A DNA stretch of 64,000 nucleotides, taken from Loxodes magnus (taxonomy: Eukaryota > Ciliophora > Karyorelictea > Loxodida > Loxodidae). Below are positions 37,110 to 49,204 of this stretch, piece by piece; position 1 is the stretch's first letter, and each line of letters opens with the position of its first letter. The notes beneath the pieces are model-generated. The model was not told the origin of the DNA. It saw only the letters and a list, made by a program, of their open reading frames with translations, and did no database searches. The stretch lies in NCBI GenBank assembly GCA_946699065.1, contig CAMPDV010002172.1, positions 1 through 64,000 of the forward strand. Reading direction: 5' to 3'. A program made the translations under genes and the position numbers.

Positions 37110-39071
37110 TTTTGAAAAGTGAAGAAGTAAAGTAAGAAAAGAAGATAGAATTTCAGTTTTAAGGATTATTTTAGGAGAAGAAATAAGTATTTTGAAAAGT
37201 GAAGAAGTAAAGTAAGAAAAGAAGATAGAATTTCAGTTTTAAGGATTATTTTAGGAGAAGAAATAAGTATTTTGAAAAGTGAAGAAGTAAAGTAAGAAAA
37301 GAAGATAGAATTTCAGTTTAAAGGAGTATGTTTTGAGAAGTAATAAGTAGTTTGAAAAGTGAAGAAGTAAAGTAAGAAAAGAAGATAGAATTTCAGTTTT
37401 AAGTATTATTTTAGGAGAAGAAATAAGTATTTTGAAAAGTGAAGAAGTAAAGTAAGAAAAGAAGATAGAATTTCAGTTTTAAGGAGTATGCTTTTAGAAG
37501 TAATAAGTATTTTGAAAAGTGAAGAAGTAAAGTAAGAAAAGAAGATAGAATTTCAGTTTTAAGGAGTATGTTTTGAGAAGTAATAAGTATTTTGAAAAGT
37601 GAAGAAGTAAAGTAAGAAAAGAAGATATAATTTCAGTTTTAAGGAGTATGCTTTGAGAAGTAATAAGTATTTTGAAAAGTGAAGAAGTAAAGTAAGAAAA
37701 GAAGATAGAATTTCAGTTTTAAGGAGTATGCTTTGAGAAGTAATAAGTATTTAGAAAAGTGAAGAAGTAAAGTAAGAAAAGAAGAAAGAATTTCAGTTTT
37801 AAGGAGTATGCTTTGAGAAGTAATAAGTATTTTGAAAAGTGAAGAAGTAAAGTAAGAAAAGAAGATAGAATTTCAGTTTTAAGTATTATGTTTTGAGAAG
37901 TAATAAGTATTTAGAAAAGTGAAGAAGTAAAGTAAGAAAAGAAGATAGAATTTCAGTTTTAAGGAGTATGCTTTGAGAAGTAATAAGTATTTTGAAAAGT
38001 GTAGAAGTAAAGTAAGAAAAGAAGATAGAATTTCAGTTTTAAGTATTATGTTTTGAGAAGTAATAAGTATTTTGAAAAGTGAAGAAGTAAAGTAAGAAAA
38101 GAAGATAGAATTTCAGTTTTAAGGAGTATGCTTTGAGAAGTAATAAGTATTTTGAAAAGTGTAGAAGTAAAGTAAGAAAAGAAGATATAATTTCAGTTTT
38201 AAGGAGTATGCTTTGAGAAGTAATAAGTATTTTAAAAAGTGTAGAAGTAAAGTAAGAAAAGAAGATAGAATTTCAGTTTTAAGGATTATTTTAGGAGAAG
38301 AAATAAGTATTTTGAAAAGTGAAGAAGTAAAGTAAGAAAAGAAGATATAATTTCAGTTTTAAGGATTATTTTAGGAGAAGAAATAAGTATTTTGAAAAGT
38401 GAAGAAGTAAAGTAAGAAAAGAAGATAGAATTTCAGTTTTAAGGAGTATGCTTTGAGAAGTAATAAGTATTTTGAAAAGTGTAGAAGTAAAGTAAGAAAA
38501 GAAGATATAATTTCAGTTTTAAGGATTATTTTAGGAGAAGAAATAAGTATTTTGAAAAGTGAAGAAGTAAAGTAAGAAAAGAAGATAGAATTTCAGTTTT
38601 AAGGAGTATGTTTTGAGAAGTAATAAGTATTTTGAAAAGTGAAGAAGTAAAGTAAGAAAAGAAGATAGAATTTCAGTTTTAAGGAGTATGCTTTGAGAAG
38701 TAATAAGTATTTTGAAAAGTGAAGAAGTAAAGTAAGAAAAGAAGATATAATTTCAGTTTTAAGGAGTATTTTGAGAAGTAATAAGTATTTTGAAAAGTGA
38801 AGAAGTAAAGTAAGAAAAGAAGATATAATTTCAGTTTTAAGGAGTATGTTTTGAGAAGTAATAAGTATTTTGAAAAGTGAAGAAGTAAAGTAAGAAAAGA
38901 AGATAGAATTTCAGTTTTAAGGAGTATGCTTTGAGAAGTAATAAGTATTTAGAAAAGTGAAGAAGTAAAGTAAGAAAAGAAGATATAATTTCAGTTTTAA
39001 GGAGTATGATTTGAGAAGTAATAAGTATTTAGAAAAGTGAAGAAGTAAAGTAAGAAAAGAAGATAGAATTT

Positions 39072-40914
39072 CAGTTTTAAGGAGTATGCTTTAAGAAGTA
39101 ATAAGTATTTAGAAAAGTGAAGAAGTAAAGTAAGAAAAGAAGATAGAATTTCAGTTTTAAGGAGTATGCTTTGAGAAGTAATAAGTATTTAGAAAAGTGA
39201 AGAAGTAAAGTAAGAAAAGAAGATAGAATTTCAGTTTTAAGGAGTATGCTTTGAGAAGTAATAAGTATTTTGAAAAGTGAAGAAGTAAAGTAAGAAAAGA
39301 AGATAGAATTTCAGTTTTAAGGAGTATGCTTTGAGAAGTAATAAGTATTTTGAAAAGTGAAGAAGTAAAGTAAGAAAAGAAGAAAGAATTTCAGTTTTAA
39401 GGAGTATGCTTTGAGAAGTAATAAGTATTTTGAAAAGTGAAGAAGTAAAGTAAGAAAAGAAGATAGAATTTCAGTTTTAAGGAGTATGCTTTGAGAAGTA
39501 ATAAGTATTTAGAAAAGTGAAGAAGTAAAGTAAGAAAAGAAGATAGAATTTCAGTTTTAAGGAGTATGCTTTGAGAAGTAATAAGTATTTTGAAAAGTGA
39601 AGAAGTAAAGTAAGAAAAGAAGATAGAATTTCAGTTTTAAGGAGTATGCTTTGAGAAGTAATAAGTATTTTGAAAAGTGAAGAAGTAAAGTAAGAAAAGA
39701 AGATAGAATTTCAGTTTTAAGGAGTATGCTTTGAGAAGTAATAAGTATTTGAAAAGTGAAGAAGTAAAGTAAGAAAAGAAGATAGAATTTCAGTTTTAAG
39801 GAGTATGCTTTGAGAAGTAATAAGTATTTAGAAAAGTGAAGAAGTAAAGTAAGAAAAGAAGATAGAATTTCAGTTTTAAGGAGTATGCTTTGAGAAGTAA
39901 TAAGTATTTAGAAAAGTGAAGAAGTAAAGTAAGAAAAGAAGATATAATTTCAGTTTTAAGGAGTATGCTTTGAGAAGTAATAAGTATTTTGAAAAGTGAA
40001 GAAGTAAAGTAAGAAAAGAAGATATAATTTCAGTTTTAAGGAGTATGCTTTGAGAAGTAATAAGTATTTTGAAAAGTGAAGAAGTAAAGTAAGAAAAGAA
40101 GATAGAATTTCAGTTTTAAGGAGTATGCTTTGAGAAGTAATAAGTATTTTGAAAAGTGAAGAAGTAAAGTAAGAAAAGAAGATATAATTTCAGTTTTAAG
40201 GAGTATGCTTTGAGAAGAAATAAGTATTTTGAAAAGTGAAGAAGTAAAGTAAGAAAAGAAGATAGAATTTCAGTTTTAAGGAGTATGCTTTGAGAAGTAA
40301 TAAGTATTTTGAAAAGTGAAGAAGTAAAGTAAGAAAAGAAGATAGAATTTCAGTTTTAAGGAGTATGCTTTGAGAAGTAATAAGTATTTTGAAAAGTGAA
40401 GAAGTAAAGTAAGAAAAGAAGATAGAATTTCAGTTTTAAGGAGTATGCTTTGAGAAGTAATAAGTATTTAGAAAAGTGAAGAAGTAAAGTAAGAAAAGAA
40501 GATAGAATTTCAGTTTTAAGGAGTATGCTTTGAGAAGTAATAAGTATTTAGAAAAGTGAAGAAGTAAAGTAAGAAAAGAAGATAGAATTTCAGTTTTAAG
40601 GAGTATGCTTTAAGAAGTAATAAGTATTTAGAAAAGTGAAGAAGTAAAGTAAGAAAAGAAGATAGAATTTCAGTTTTAAGGAGTATGCTTTAGGAGAAGT
40701 AATAAGTATTTAGAAAAGTGAAGAAGTAAAGTAAGAAAAGAAGATAGAATTTCAGTTTTAAGGAGTATGCTTTAGGAGAAGTAATAAGTATTTTGAAAAG
40801 TGAAGAAGTAAAGTAAGAAAAGAAGATAGAATTTCAGTTTTAAGGAGTATGCTTTGAGAAGTAATAAGTATTTTGAAAAGTGAAGAAGTAAAGTAAGAAA
40901 AGAAGATAGAATTT
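39072..40914 (+). repeat. Nearly homogeneous block of 23 monomers
   Basis: All 23 consecutive monomers carry GGAGTATGCTT, and variation is limited mostly to GATATAA against GATAGAA and TATTTAG against TATTTTG. The block lacks the ATTATTTTAGG, TATGATTT, TATGTTTT and CAACAAAATAAG types that dominate upstream. It has one 79-bp copy near 39,750 and the two 82-bp copies at 40,671-40,834. It forms a transition to the distal domain. Confidence 0.85.
40671..40834 (+). repeat. Two adjacent 82-bp hybrid monomers
   Basis: Monomers starting at 40,671 and 40,753 are each 82 bp and read TATGCTTTAGGAGAAGTAA. The left part is the canonical TATGCTTT type and the right part (TTTAGGAGAAG) is the ATTATTTTAGG type. 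This suggests a within-monomer recombination junction that was then duplicated once. A two-base insertion by slippage is the alternative. Confidence 0.78.
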
Positions 40915-42628
40915 CAGTTTTAAGGATTATTTTAGGAGAAGAAATAAGTATTTTGAAAAGTGAAGAAGTAAAGTAAGAAAAGAAGATAGAATTTCAGTTT
41001 TAAGGAGTATGCTTTGAGAAGTAATAAGTATTTAGAAAAGTGAAGAAGTAAAGTAAGAAAAGAAGATAGAATTTCAGTTTTAAGGAGTATGCTTTAAGAA
41101 GTAATAAGTATTTTGAAAAGTGAAGAAGTAAAGTAAGAAAAGAAGATAGAATTTCAGTTTTAAGGAGTATGCTTTGAGAAGTAATAAGTATTTTGAAAAG
41201 TGAAGAAGTAAAGTAAGAAAAGAAGATAGAATTTCAGTTTTAAGGAGTATGCTTTGAGAAGTAATAAGTATTTAGAAAAGTGAAGAAGTAAAGTAAGAAA
41301 AGAAGATAGAGTTTCAGTTTTAAGGAGTATGCTTTGAGAAGTAATAAGTATTTTGAAAAGTGAAGAAGTAAAGTAAGAAAAAAAGAAAGAATTTCAATTT
41401 TAAGGAATATGCTTTGAGAAGTAATAAGTATTTAGAAAAGTGAAGAAGTAAAGTAAGAAAAGAAGATAGAGTTTCAGTTTTAAGGAGTATGCTTTGAGAA
41501 GTAATAAGTATTTAGAAAAGTGAAGAAGTGAAGTAAGAAAAGAAGATAGAGTTTCAGTTTTAAGGAGTATGCTTTGAGAAGTAATAAGTATTTAGAAAAG
41601 TGAAGAAGTGAAGTAGGAAAAGAAGATAGAATTTCAGTTTTTAGGAGTATGCTTTAAGCAGTAATAAGTATTTAGAAAAGTGAAGAAGTGAAGTAAGAAA
41701 AGAAGATAGAATTTCAGTTTTAAGGAGTATGCTTTGAGAAGTAAAAGTATTTAGAAAAGTGAAGAAATACAGTAAGAAAAGAAGATAGAATTTCAGTTTT
41801 AAGGAGTATGCTTGAAGAAGTAATAAGTATTTAGAAAAGTGAAGAAGTAAAGTAAGAAAAGAAGATAGAGTTTCAGTTTTAAGGAGTATGCTTTGAGAAG
41901 TAATAAGTATTTTGATAGGTGAAGAAATACAGTAAGAAAAGAAGAAAGAATTTCAATTTTAAGGAATATGCTTTGAGAAGTAATAAGTATTTAGAAAAGT
42001 GAAGAAGTAAAGTAAGAAAAGAAGATAGAGTTTCAGTTTTAAGGAGTATGCTTTGAGAAGTAATAAGTATTTAGAAAAGTGAAGAAGTGAAGTAAGAAAA
42101 GAAGATAGAGTTTCAGTTTTAAGGAGTATGCTTTGAGAAGTAATAAGTATTTAGAAAAGTGAAGAAGTGAAGTAGGAAAAGAAGATAGAATTTCAGTTTT
42201 AAGGAGTATGCTTTAAGCAGTAATAAGTATTTAGAAAAGTGAAGAAGTGAAGTAAGAAAAGAAGATAGAATTTCAGTTTTAAGGAGTATGCTTTGAGAAG
42301 TAAAAGTATTTAGAAAAGTGAAGAAATACAGTAAGAAAAGAAGATAGAATTTCAGTTTTAAGGAGTATGCTTTGAGAAGTAATAAGTATTTTGATAGGTG
42401 AAGAAATACAGTAAGAAAAGAAGAAAGAATTTCAGTTTTAAGGAGTATGCTTTGAGAAGTAATAAGTATTTTGATAGGTGAAGAAATACAGTAAGAAAAA
42501 AAGAAAGAATTTCAATTTTAAGGAGTATGCTTTGAGAAGTAAAAAGTATTTAGAAAAGTGAAGAAGTGAAGTAGGAAAAGAAGATAGAGTTTCAGTTTTA
42601 AGGAGTATGCTTTGAGAAGTAATAAGTG

Positions 42629-43306
42629 TTTAGAAAAGTGAAGAAGTGAAGTAGGAAAAGAAGATAGAGTTTCAGTTTTAAGGAGTATGCTTTGAGAAGT
42701 AAAAGTATTTAGAAAAGTGAAGAAGTGAAGTAAGAAAAGAAGATAGAATTTCAGTTTTAAGGAGTATGCTTTGAGAAGTAATAAGTATTTTGATAGGTGA
42801 AGAAATACAGTAAGAAAAAAAGAAAGAATTTCAATTTTAAGGAGTATGCTTTGAGAAGTAATAAGTATTTAGAAAAGTGAAGAAGTAAAGTAAGAAAAGA
42901 AGAAAGAATTTCAGTTTTAAGGAGTATGCTTTGAGAAGTAAAAGTATTTAGAAAAGTGAAGAAGTGAAGTAGGAAAAGAAGATAGAATTTCAGTTTTAAG
43001 GAGTATGCTTTGAGAAGTAATAAGTATTTAGAAAAGTGAAGAAATACAGTAAGAAAAGAAGAAAGAATTTCAGTTTTAAGGAGTATGCTTTGAGAAGTAA
43101 TAAGTATTTAGAAAAGTGAAGAAGTGAAGTAAGAAAAGAAGATAGAGTTTCAGTTTTAAGGAGTATGCTTTGAGAAGTAATAAGTATTTTGATAGGTGAA
43201 GAAATACAGTAAGAAAAGAAGAAAGAATTTCAGTTTTAAGGAGTATGCTTTGAGAAGTAATAAGTATTTAGAAAAGTGAAGAAGTAAAGTAAGAAAAGAA
43301 GATAGA
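42629..43306 (+). repeat. Distal block duplicate, copy A
   Basis: This 678-bp block of eight to nine monomers matches 44,550-45,227 at an offset of 1,921 bp, with no difference seen, including two indel-bearing copies. It ends at G 43,307 against A 45,228 (GATAGAG against GATAGAA). Confidence 0.87.
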
Positions 43307-43709
43307 GTTTCAGTTTTAAGGAGTATGCTTTGAGAAGTAATAAGTATTTTGATAGGTGAAGAAATACAGTAAGAAAAGAAGAAAGAATTTCAATTTTAAG
43401 GAGTATGCTTTGAGAAGTAATAAGTATTTAGAAAAGTGAAGAAGTAAAGTAAGAAAAGAAGATAGAGTTTCAGTTTTAAGGAGTATGCTTTGAGAAGTAA
43501 TAAGTATTTTGATAGGTGAAGAAATACAGTAAGAAAAAAAGAAAGAATTTCAGTTTTAAGGAGTATGCTTTGAGAAGTAATAAGTATTTAGAAAAGTGAA
43601 GAAGTGAAGTAAGAAAAGAAGATAGAGTTTCAGTTTTTAGGAGTATGCTTTGAGAAGTAAAAGTATTTAGAAAAGTGAAGAAGTGAAGTAAGAAAAGAAG
43701 ATAGAATTT

Positions 43710-43797
43710 CAGTTTTTAGGAGTATGCTTTAAGCAGTAATAAGTATTTAGAAAAGTGAAGAAGTGAAGTAGTGAAGTAGGAAAAGAAGATAGAATTT
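43710..43797 (+). repeat. 88-bp monomer with 8-bp internal duplication
   Basis: Near 43,761 the monomer reads GAAGTGAAGTAGTGAAGTAGG, where GTGAAGTA is present twice. This is a simple slippage duplication of eight bases. No other copy of this form was seen. Confidence 0.8.
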
Positions 43798-44549
43798 CAG
43801 TTTTAAGGAGTATGCTTTTAGCAGTAATAAGTATTTAGAAAAGTGAAGAAGTGAAGTAAGAAAAGAAGATAGAATTTCAGTTTTTAGGAGTATGCTTTAG
43901 AAGTAATAAGTATTTAGAAAAGTGAATAAGTAAAGTAAGAAAAGAATATAGAATTTCAGTTTTAAGGAGTATGCTTTGAGAAGTAATAAGTATTTAGAAA
44001 AGTGAAGAAATACAGTAAGAAAAGAAGATAGAACTTCAGTTTTAAGGAGTATGCTTTAAGCAGTAATAAGTATTTAGAAAAGTGAAGAAGTGAAGTAAGA
44101 AAAGAAGATAGAATTTCAGTTTTTAGGAGTATGCTTTAGAAGTAATAAGTATTTAGAAAAGTGAATAAGTAAAGTAAGAAAAGAATATAGAATTTCAGTT
44201 TTAAGGAGTATGCTTTGAGAAGTAATAAGTATTTAGAAAAGTGAAGAAGTGAAGTAGGAAAAGAAGATAGAATTTCAGTTTTTAGGAGTATGCTTTAAGC
44301 AGTAATAAGTATTTAGAAAAGTGAAGAAGTGAAGTAAGAAAAGAAGATAGAATTTCAGTTTTTAGGAGTATGCTTTGAGAAGTAAAAGTATTTAGAAAAG
44401 TGAAGAAATACAGTAAGAAAAGAAGATAGAACTTCAGTTTTAAGGAGTATGCTTTAAGCAGTAATAAGTATTTAGAAAAGTGAAGAAGTGAAGTAAGAAA
44501 AGAAGATAGAATTTCAGTTTTTAGGAGTATGCTTTGAGAAGTAAAAGTA

Positions 44550-45227
44550 TTTAGAAAAGTGAAGAAGTGAAGTAGGAAAAGAAGATAGAGTTTCAGTTTT
44601 AAGGAGTATGCTTTGAGAAGTAAAAGTATTTAGAAAAGTGAAGAAGTGAAGTAAGAAAAGAAGATAGAATTTCAGTTTTAAGGAGTATGCTTTGAGAAGT
44701 AATAAGTATTTTGATAGGTGAAGAAATACAGTAAGAAAAAAAGAAAGAATTTCAATTTTAAGGAGTATGCTTTGAGAAGTAATAAGTATTTAGAAAAGTG
44801 AAGAAGTAAAGTAAGAAAAGAAGAAAGAATTTCAGTTTTAAGGAGTATGCTTTGAGAAGTAAAAGTATTTAGAAAAGTGAAGAAGTGAAGTAGGAAAAGA
44901 AGATAGAATTTCAGTTTTAAGGAGTATGCTTTGAGAAGTAATAAGTATTTAGAAAAGTGAAGAAATACAGTAAGAAAAGAAGAAAGAATTTCAGTTTTAA
45001 GGAGTATGCTTTGAGAAGTAATAAGTATTTAGAAAAGTGAAGAAGTGAAGTAAGAAAAGAAGATAGAGTTTCAGTTTTAAGGAGTATGCTTTGAGAAGTA
45101 ATAAGTATTTTGATAGGTGAAGAAATACAGTAAGAAAAGAAGAAAGAATTTCAGTTTTAAGGAGTATGCTTTGAGAAGTAATAAGTATTTAGAAAAGTGA
45201 AGAAGTAAAGTAAGAAAAGAAGATAGA
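44550..45227 (+). repeat. Distal block duplicate, copy B
   Basis: Partner of 42,629-43,306. The shared 79-bp GAAGTAAAAGTATT monomers show that at least some indels of this domain are real inherited variants and not reading errors. Confidence 0.87.
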
Positions 45228-47304
45228 ATTTCAGTTTTAAGGAGTATGCTTTGAGAAGTAATAAGTATTTAGAAAAGTGAAGAAATACAGTAAGAAAAGA
45301 AGAAAGAATTTCAGTTTTAAGGAGTATGCTTTGAGAAGTAATAAGTATTTAGAAAAGTGAAGAAGTGAAGTAGGAAAAGAAGATAGAATTTCAGTTTTTA
45401 GGAGTATGCTTTAAGCAGTAATAAGTATTTAGAAAAGTGAAGAAGTGAAGTAAGAAAAGAAGATAGAATTTCAGTTTTTAGGAGTATGCTTTGAGAAGTA
45501 AAAGTATTTAGAAAAGTGAAGAAATACAGTAAGAAAAGAAGATAGAATTTCAGTTTTAAGGAGTATGCTTTGAGAAGTAATAAGTATTTTGATAGGTGAA
45601 GAAATACAGTAAGAAAAGAAGAAAGAATTTCAGTTTTTAGGAGTATGCTTTAAGCAGTAATAAGTATTTAGAAAAGTGAAGAAATACAGTAAGAAAAAAA
45701 GAAAGAATTTCAATTTTAAGGAGTATGCTTTGAGAAGTAAAAAGTATTTAGAAAAGTGAAGAAGTGAAGTAGGAAAAGAAGATAGAGTTTCAGTTTTAAG
45801 GAGTATGCTTTGAGAAGTAATAAGTATTTTGATAGTGAAGAAATACAGTAAGAAAAGAAGAAAGAATTTCAGTTTTAAGGAGTATGCTTTGAGAAGTAAT
45901 AAGTATTTAGAAAAGTGAAGAAGTGAAGTAAGAAAAGAAGATAGAGTTTCAGTTTTTAGGAGTATGCTTTGAGAAGTAATAAGTATTTTGATAGGTGAAG
46001 AAATACAGTAAGAAAAAAAGAAAGAATTTCAATTTTAAGGAGTATGCTTTGAGAAGTAATAAGTATTTAGAAAAGTGAAGAAGTAAAGTAAGAAAAGAAG
46101 AAAGAATTTCAGTTTTAAGGAGTATGCTTTGAGAAGTAATAAGTATTTAGAAAAGTGAAGAAGTAAATTAAGAAAAGAAGATAGAGTTTCAGTTTTAAGG
46201 AGTATGCTTTGAGAAGTAATAAGTATTTTGATAGGTGAAGAAATACAGTAAGAAAAGAAGAAATAATTTCAGTTTTAAGGAGTATGCTTTGAGAAGTAAT
46301 AAGTGTTTAGAAAAGTGAAGAAGTAAATTAAGAAAAGAAGATAGAGTTTCAGTTTTAAGGAGTATGCTTTGAGAAGTAATAAGTGTTTAGAAAAGTGAAG
46401 AAGTGAAGTAAGAAAAGAAGATAGAATTTCAGTTTTAAGAAGTATGCTTTGAGAAGTAATAAGTATTTAGAAAAGTGAAGAAGTAAAGTAAGAAAAAAAG
46501 ATAGAGTTTCAGTTTTAAGGAGTATGCTTTTGAGAAGTAATAAGTATTTTGATAGGTGAAGAAATACAGTAAGAAAAGAAGAAATAATTTCAGTTTTAAG
46601 GAGTATGCTTTGAGAAGTAATAAGTGTTTAGAAAAGTGAAGAAGTAAATTAAGAAAAGAAGATAGAGTTTCAGTTTTAAGGAGTATGCTTTGAGAAGTAA
46701 TAAGTGTTTAGAAAAGTGAAGAAGTGAAGTAAGAAAAGAAGATAGAATTTCAGTTTTAAGAAGTATGCTTTGAGAAGTAATAAGTATTTAGAAAAGTGAA
46801 GAAATACAGTAACAAAAGAAGATAGAGTTTCAGTTTTAAGGAGTATGCTTTGAGAAGTAATAAGTATTTTGAAAAGTGAAGAAGTGAAGTAAGAAAATAA
46901 GATAGAGTTTCTGTTTTAAGGAGTATGCTTTGAGAAGTAATAAGTATTTAGAAAAGTGAAGAAGTAAAGTAAGAAAAGAAGAAAGAATTTCAGTTTTAAG
47001 GAGTATGCTTTGAGAAGTAATAAGTATTTAGAAAAGTGAAGAAGTAAAGTAGGAAAAAAAGATAGAGTTTCTGTTTTAAGGAGTATGCTTTGAGAAGTAA
47101 TAAGTATTTAGAAAAGTGAAGAAGTGAAGTAAGAAAAGAAGATAGAATTTCAGTTTTAAGGAGTATGCTTTAAGCAGTAATAAGTATTTAGAAAAGTGAA
47201 GAAGTGAAGTAGGAAAAGAAGATAGAGTTTCAGTTTTAAGGAGTATGCTTTGAGAAGTAATAAGTGTTTAGAAAAGTGAAGAAGTGAAGTAGGAAAAGAA
47301 GATA

Positions 47305-47990
47305 GAGTTTCAGTTTTAAGGAGTATGCTTTGAGAAGTAAAAGTATTTAGAAAAGTGAAGAAGTGAAGTAAGAAAAGGAAGATAGAGTTTCAGTTTTAAG
47401 GAGTATGCTTTGAGAAGTAATAAGTATTTTGATAGGTGAAGAAATACAGTAAGAAAAGAAGAAAGAATTTCAGTTTTAAGGAGTATGCTTTGAGAAGTAA
47501 TAAGTATTTAGAAAAGTGAAGAAGTAAAGTAAGAAAAGAAGATAGAGTTTCAGTTTTAAGGAGTATGCTTTGAGAAGTAAAAGTATTTAGAAAAGTGAAG
47601 AAATACAGTAAGAAAAGAAGATAGAATTTCAGTTTTAAGGAGTATGCTTTGAGAAGTAATAAGTATTTAGAAAAGTGAAGAAGTGAAGTAAGAAAAGAAG
47701 ATAGAGTTTCAGTTTTAAGGAGTATGCTTTGAGAAGTAATAAGTATTTTGATAGGTGAAGAAATACAGTAAGAAAAAAAGAAAGAATTCAATTTTAAGGA
47801 GTATGCTTTGAGAAGTAATAAGTATTTAGAAAAGTGAAGAAGTAAAGTAAGAAAAGAAGATAGAGTTTCAGTTTTAAGGAGTATGCTTTGAGAAGTAATA
47901 AGTATTTAGAAAGTGAAGAAGTAAAGTAAGAAAAGAAGATAGAGTTTCAGTTTTAAGGAGTATGCTTTGAGAAGTAAAGTATTTAGAAAA
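47305..47990 (+). repeat. Distal block duplicate differing only by homopolymer length, copy A
   Basis: Matches 49,205-49,905 at an offset that starts at 1,900 bp and drifts by single bases. This copy has an extra G near 47,377 and lacks one T near 47,787 (GAATTCAATT), one A near 47,908 (TTTAGAAAGTG) and one A near 47,976 (GAAGTAAAGTATT). Otherwise the monomer order is the same. The start is approximate. Confidence 0.78.
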
Positions 47991-48191
47991 GTGAAGAATA
48001 CAGTAAGAAAAGAAGATAGAATTTCAGTTTTAAGGAGTATGCTTTGAGAAGTAATAAGTATTTGATAGGTGAAGAAATACAGTAAGAAAAGAAGAAAGAA
48101 TTTCAGTTTTAAGGAGTATGCTTTGAGAAGTAATAAGTATTTAGAAAAGTGAAGAAGTGAAGTAAGAAAAGAAGATAGAGTTTCAGTTTTT

Positions 48192-48496
48192 AGGAGTATG
48201 CTTTGAGAAGTAATAAGTATTTTGATAGGTGAAGAAGTAAAGTAAGAAAAGAAGATAGAATTTCAGTTTTTAGGAGTATGCTTTAAGCAGTAATAAGTAT
48301 TCAGAAAAGTGAAGAAGTGAAGTAGGAAAAAGAAGATAGAATTTCAGTTTAAGGAGTATGCTTTGAGAAGTAATAAGTATTTAGAAAAGTGAAGAAGTAA
48401 AGTAAGAAAAGAAGATAGAATTTCAGGTTTAAGGAGTATGCTTTGAGAAGTAATAAGTATTTAGAAAAGTGAAGAAATACAGTAAGAAAAGAAGAA
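48192..48496 (+). repeat. Five-monomer-offset duplicate, copy A
   Basis: Matches 48,592-48,896 at an offset of 400 bp. Both share the private TATTCAGAAAAGTG change (48,301 and 48,701). This copy has one extra A (GGAAAAAGAAG) and one missing T (CAGTTTAAGG), plus TTTCAGGTTT near 48,425. Confidence 0.82.
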
Positions 48497-48591
48497 AGAA
48501 TTTCAGTTTTAAGGAGTATGCTTTGAGAAGTAATAAGTATTTAGAAAAGTGAAGAAGTAAAGTAAGAAAAGAAGATAGAATTTCAGTTTTA

Positions 48592-48896
48592 AGGAGTATG
48601 CTTTGAGAAGTAATAAGTATTTTGATAGGTGAAGAAGTAAAGTAAGAAAAGAAGATAGAATTTCAGTTTTTAGGAGTATGCTTTAAGCAGTAATAAGTAT
48701 TCAGAAAAGTGAAGAAGTGAAGTAGGAAAAGAAGATAGAATTTCAGTTTTAAGGAGTATGCTTTGAGAAGTAATAAGTATTTAGAAAAGTGAAGAAGTAA
48801 AGTAAGAAAAAGAAGATAGAATTTCAGTTTTAGGAGTATGCTTTGAGAAGTAATAAGTATTTAGAAAAGTGAAGAAATACAGTAAGAAAAGAAGAT
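48592..48896 (+). repeat. Five-monomer-offset duplicate, copy B
   Basis: Partner of 48,192-48,496. It has its own extra A (AAGAAAAAGAAG near 48,810) and a short TTTTAGG, again homopolymer-type changes. Confidence 0.82.
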
Positions 48897-48903
48897 AGAA
48901 TTT

Positions 48904-48971
48904 CAGTTTTAAGGAGTATGCTTTGAGAAGTAATAAGTATTTAGAAAAGTGAAGAAAAGAAGAAAGAATTT
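48904..48971 (+). repeat. 68-bp truncated monomer
   Basis: The GTAAAGTAAG or ATACAGTAAG segment is missing, so GAAGAAAAGAAGAAAG joins directly. The flanking AAGAA motifs give short homology for a deletion by slippage. Confidence 0.8.
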
Positions 48972-49204
48972 CAGTTTTAAGGAGTATGCTTTGAGAAGTA
49001 ATAAGTATTTAGAAAAGTGAAGAAATACAGTAAGAAAAGAAGATAGAGTTTCAGTTTTAAGGAGTATGCTTTGAGAAGTAATAAGTATTTAGAAAAGTGA
49101 AGAAGTGAAGTAGGAAAAGAAGATAGAGTTTCAGTTTTAAGGAGTATGCTTTGAGAAGTAATAAGTATTTTGATAGGTGAAGAAGTAAAGTAAGAAAAGA
49201 AGAT

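Larger units (their letters stand above)
18651..38760 (+). repeat. Subarray 3: ATTATTTTAGG, TATGTTTTG and TATAATTT types
   Basis: About 251 monomers. This domain is dominated by GGATTATTTTAGGAGAAG copies, TATGTTTTGAG copies (some with AAGTAGTTTG), GATATAATTTC in place of GATAGAATTTC, AGTGTAGAAG, and the TATTCCTTGAGAAGTATT type. It is built from long repeated blocks, annotated separately. Apart from seven copies of one 79-bp monomer there are almost no indels until about 32,620 and then 38,767. The 5' edge is gradual. No gene or unique sequence is seen. Confidence 0.8.

Noticed and set aside
18651-38760. TATAAT in the GATATAATTTC variant resembling a bacterial -10 box
   Set aside because: It is a single-base variant of GATAGAATTTC in A/T-rich DNA, has no TTGACA-like element upstream and leads into no gene.
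47396-47791. Minus-strand open frame of 131 codons, rich in Leu, Phe, Ser and Lys
   Set aside because: It is about five satellite monomers read in shifting frames, starts at TTG, has no domain or ribosome-site context, and repeats the same short peptide patterns as the array. Its length depends on one-base indels.
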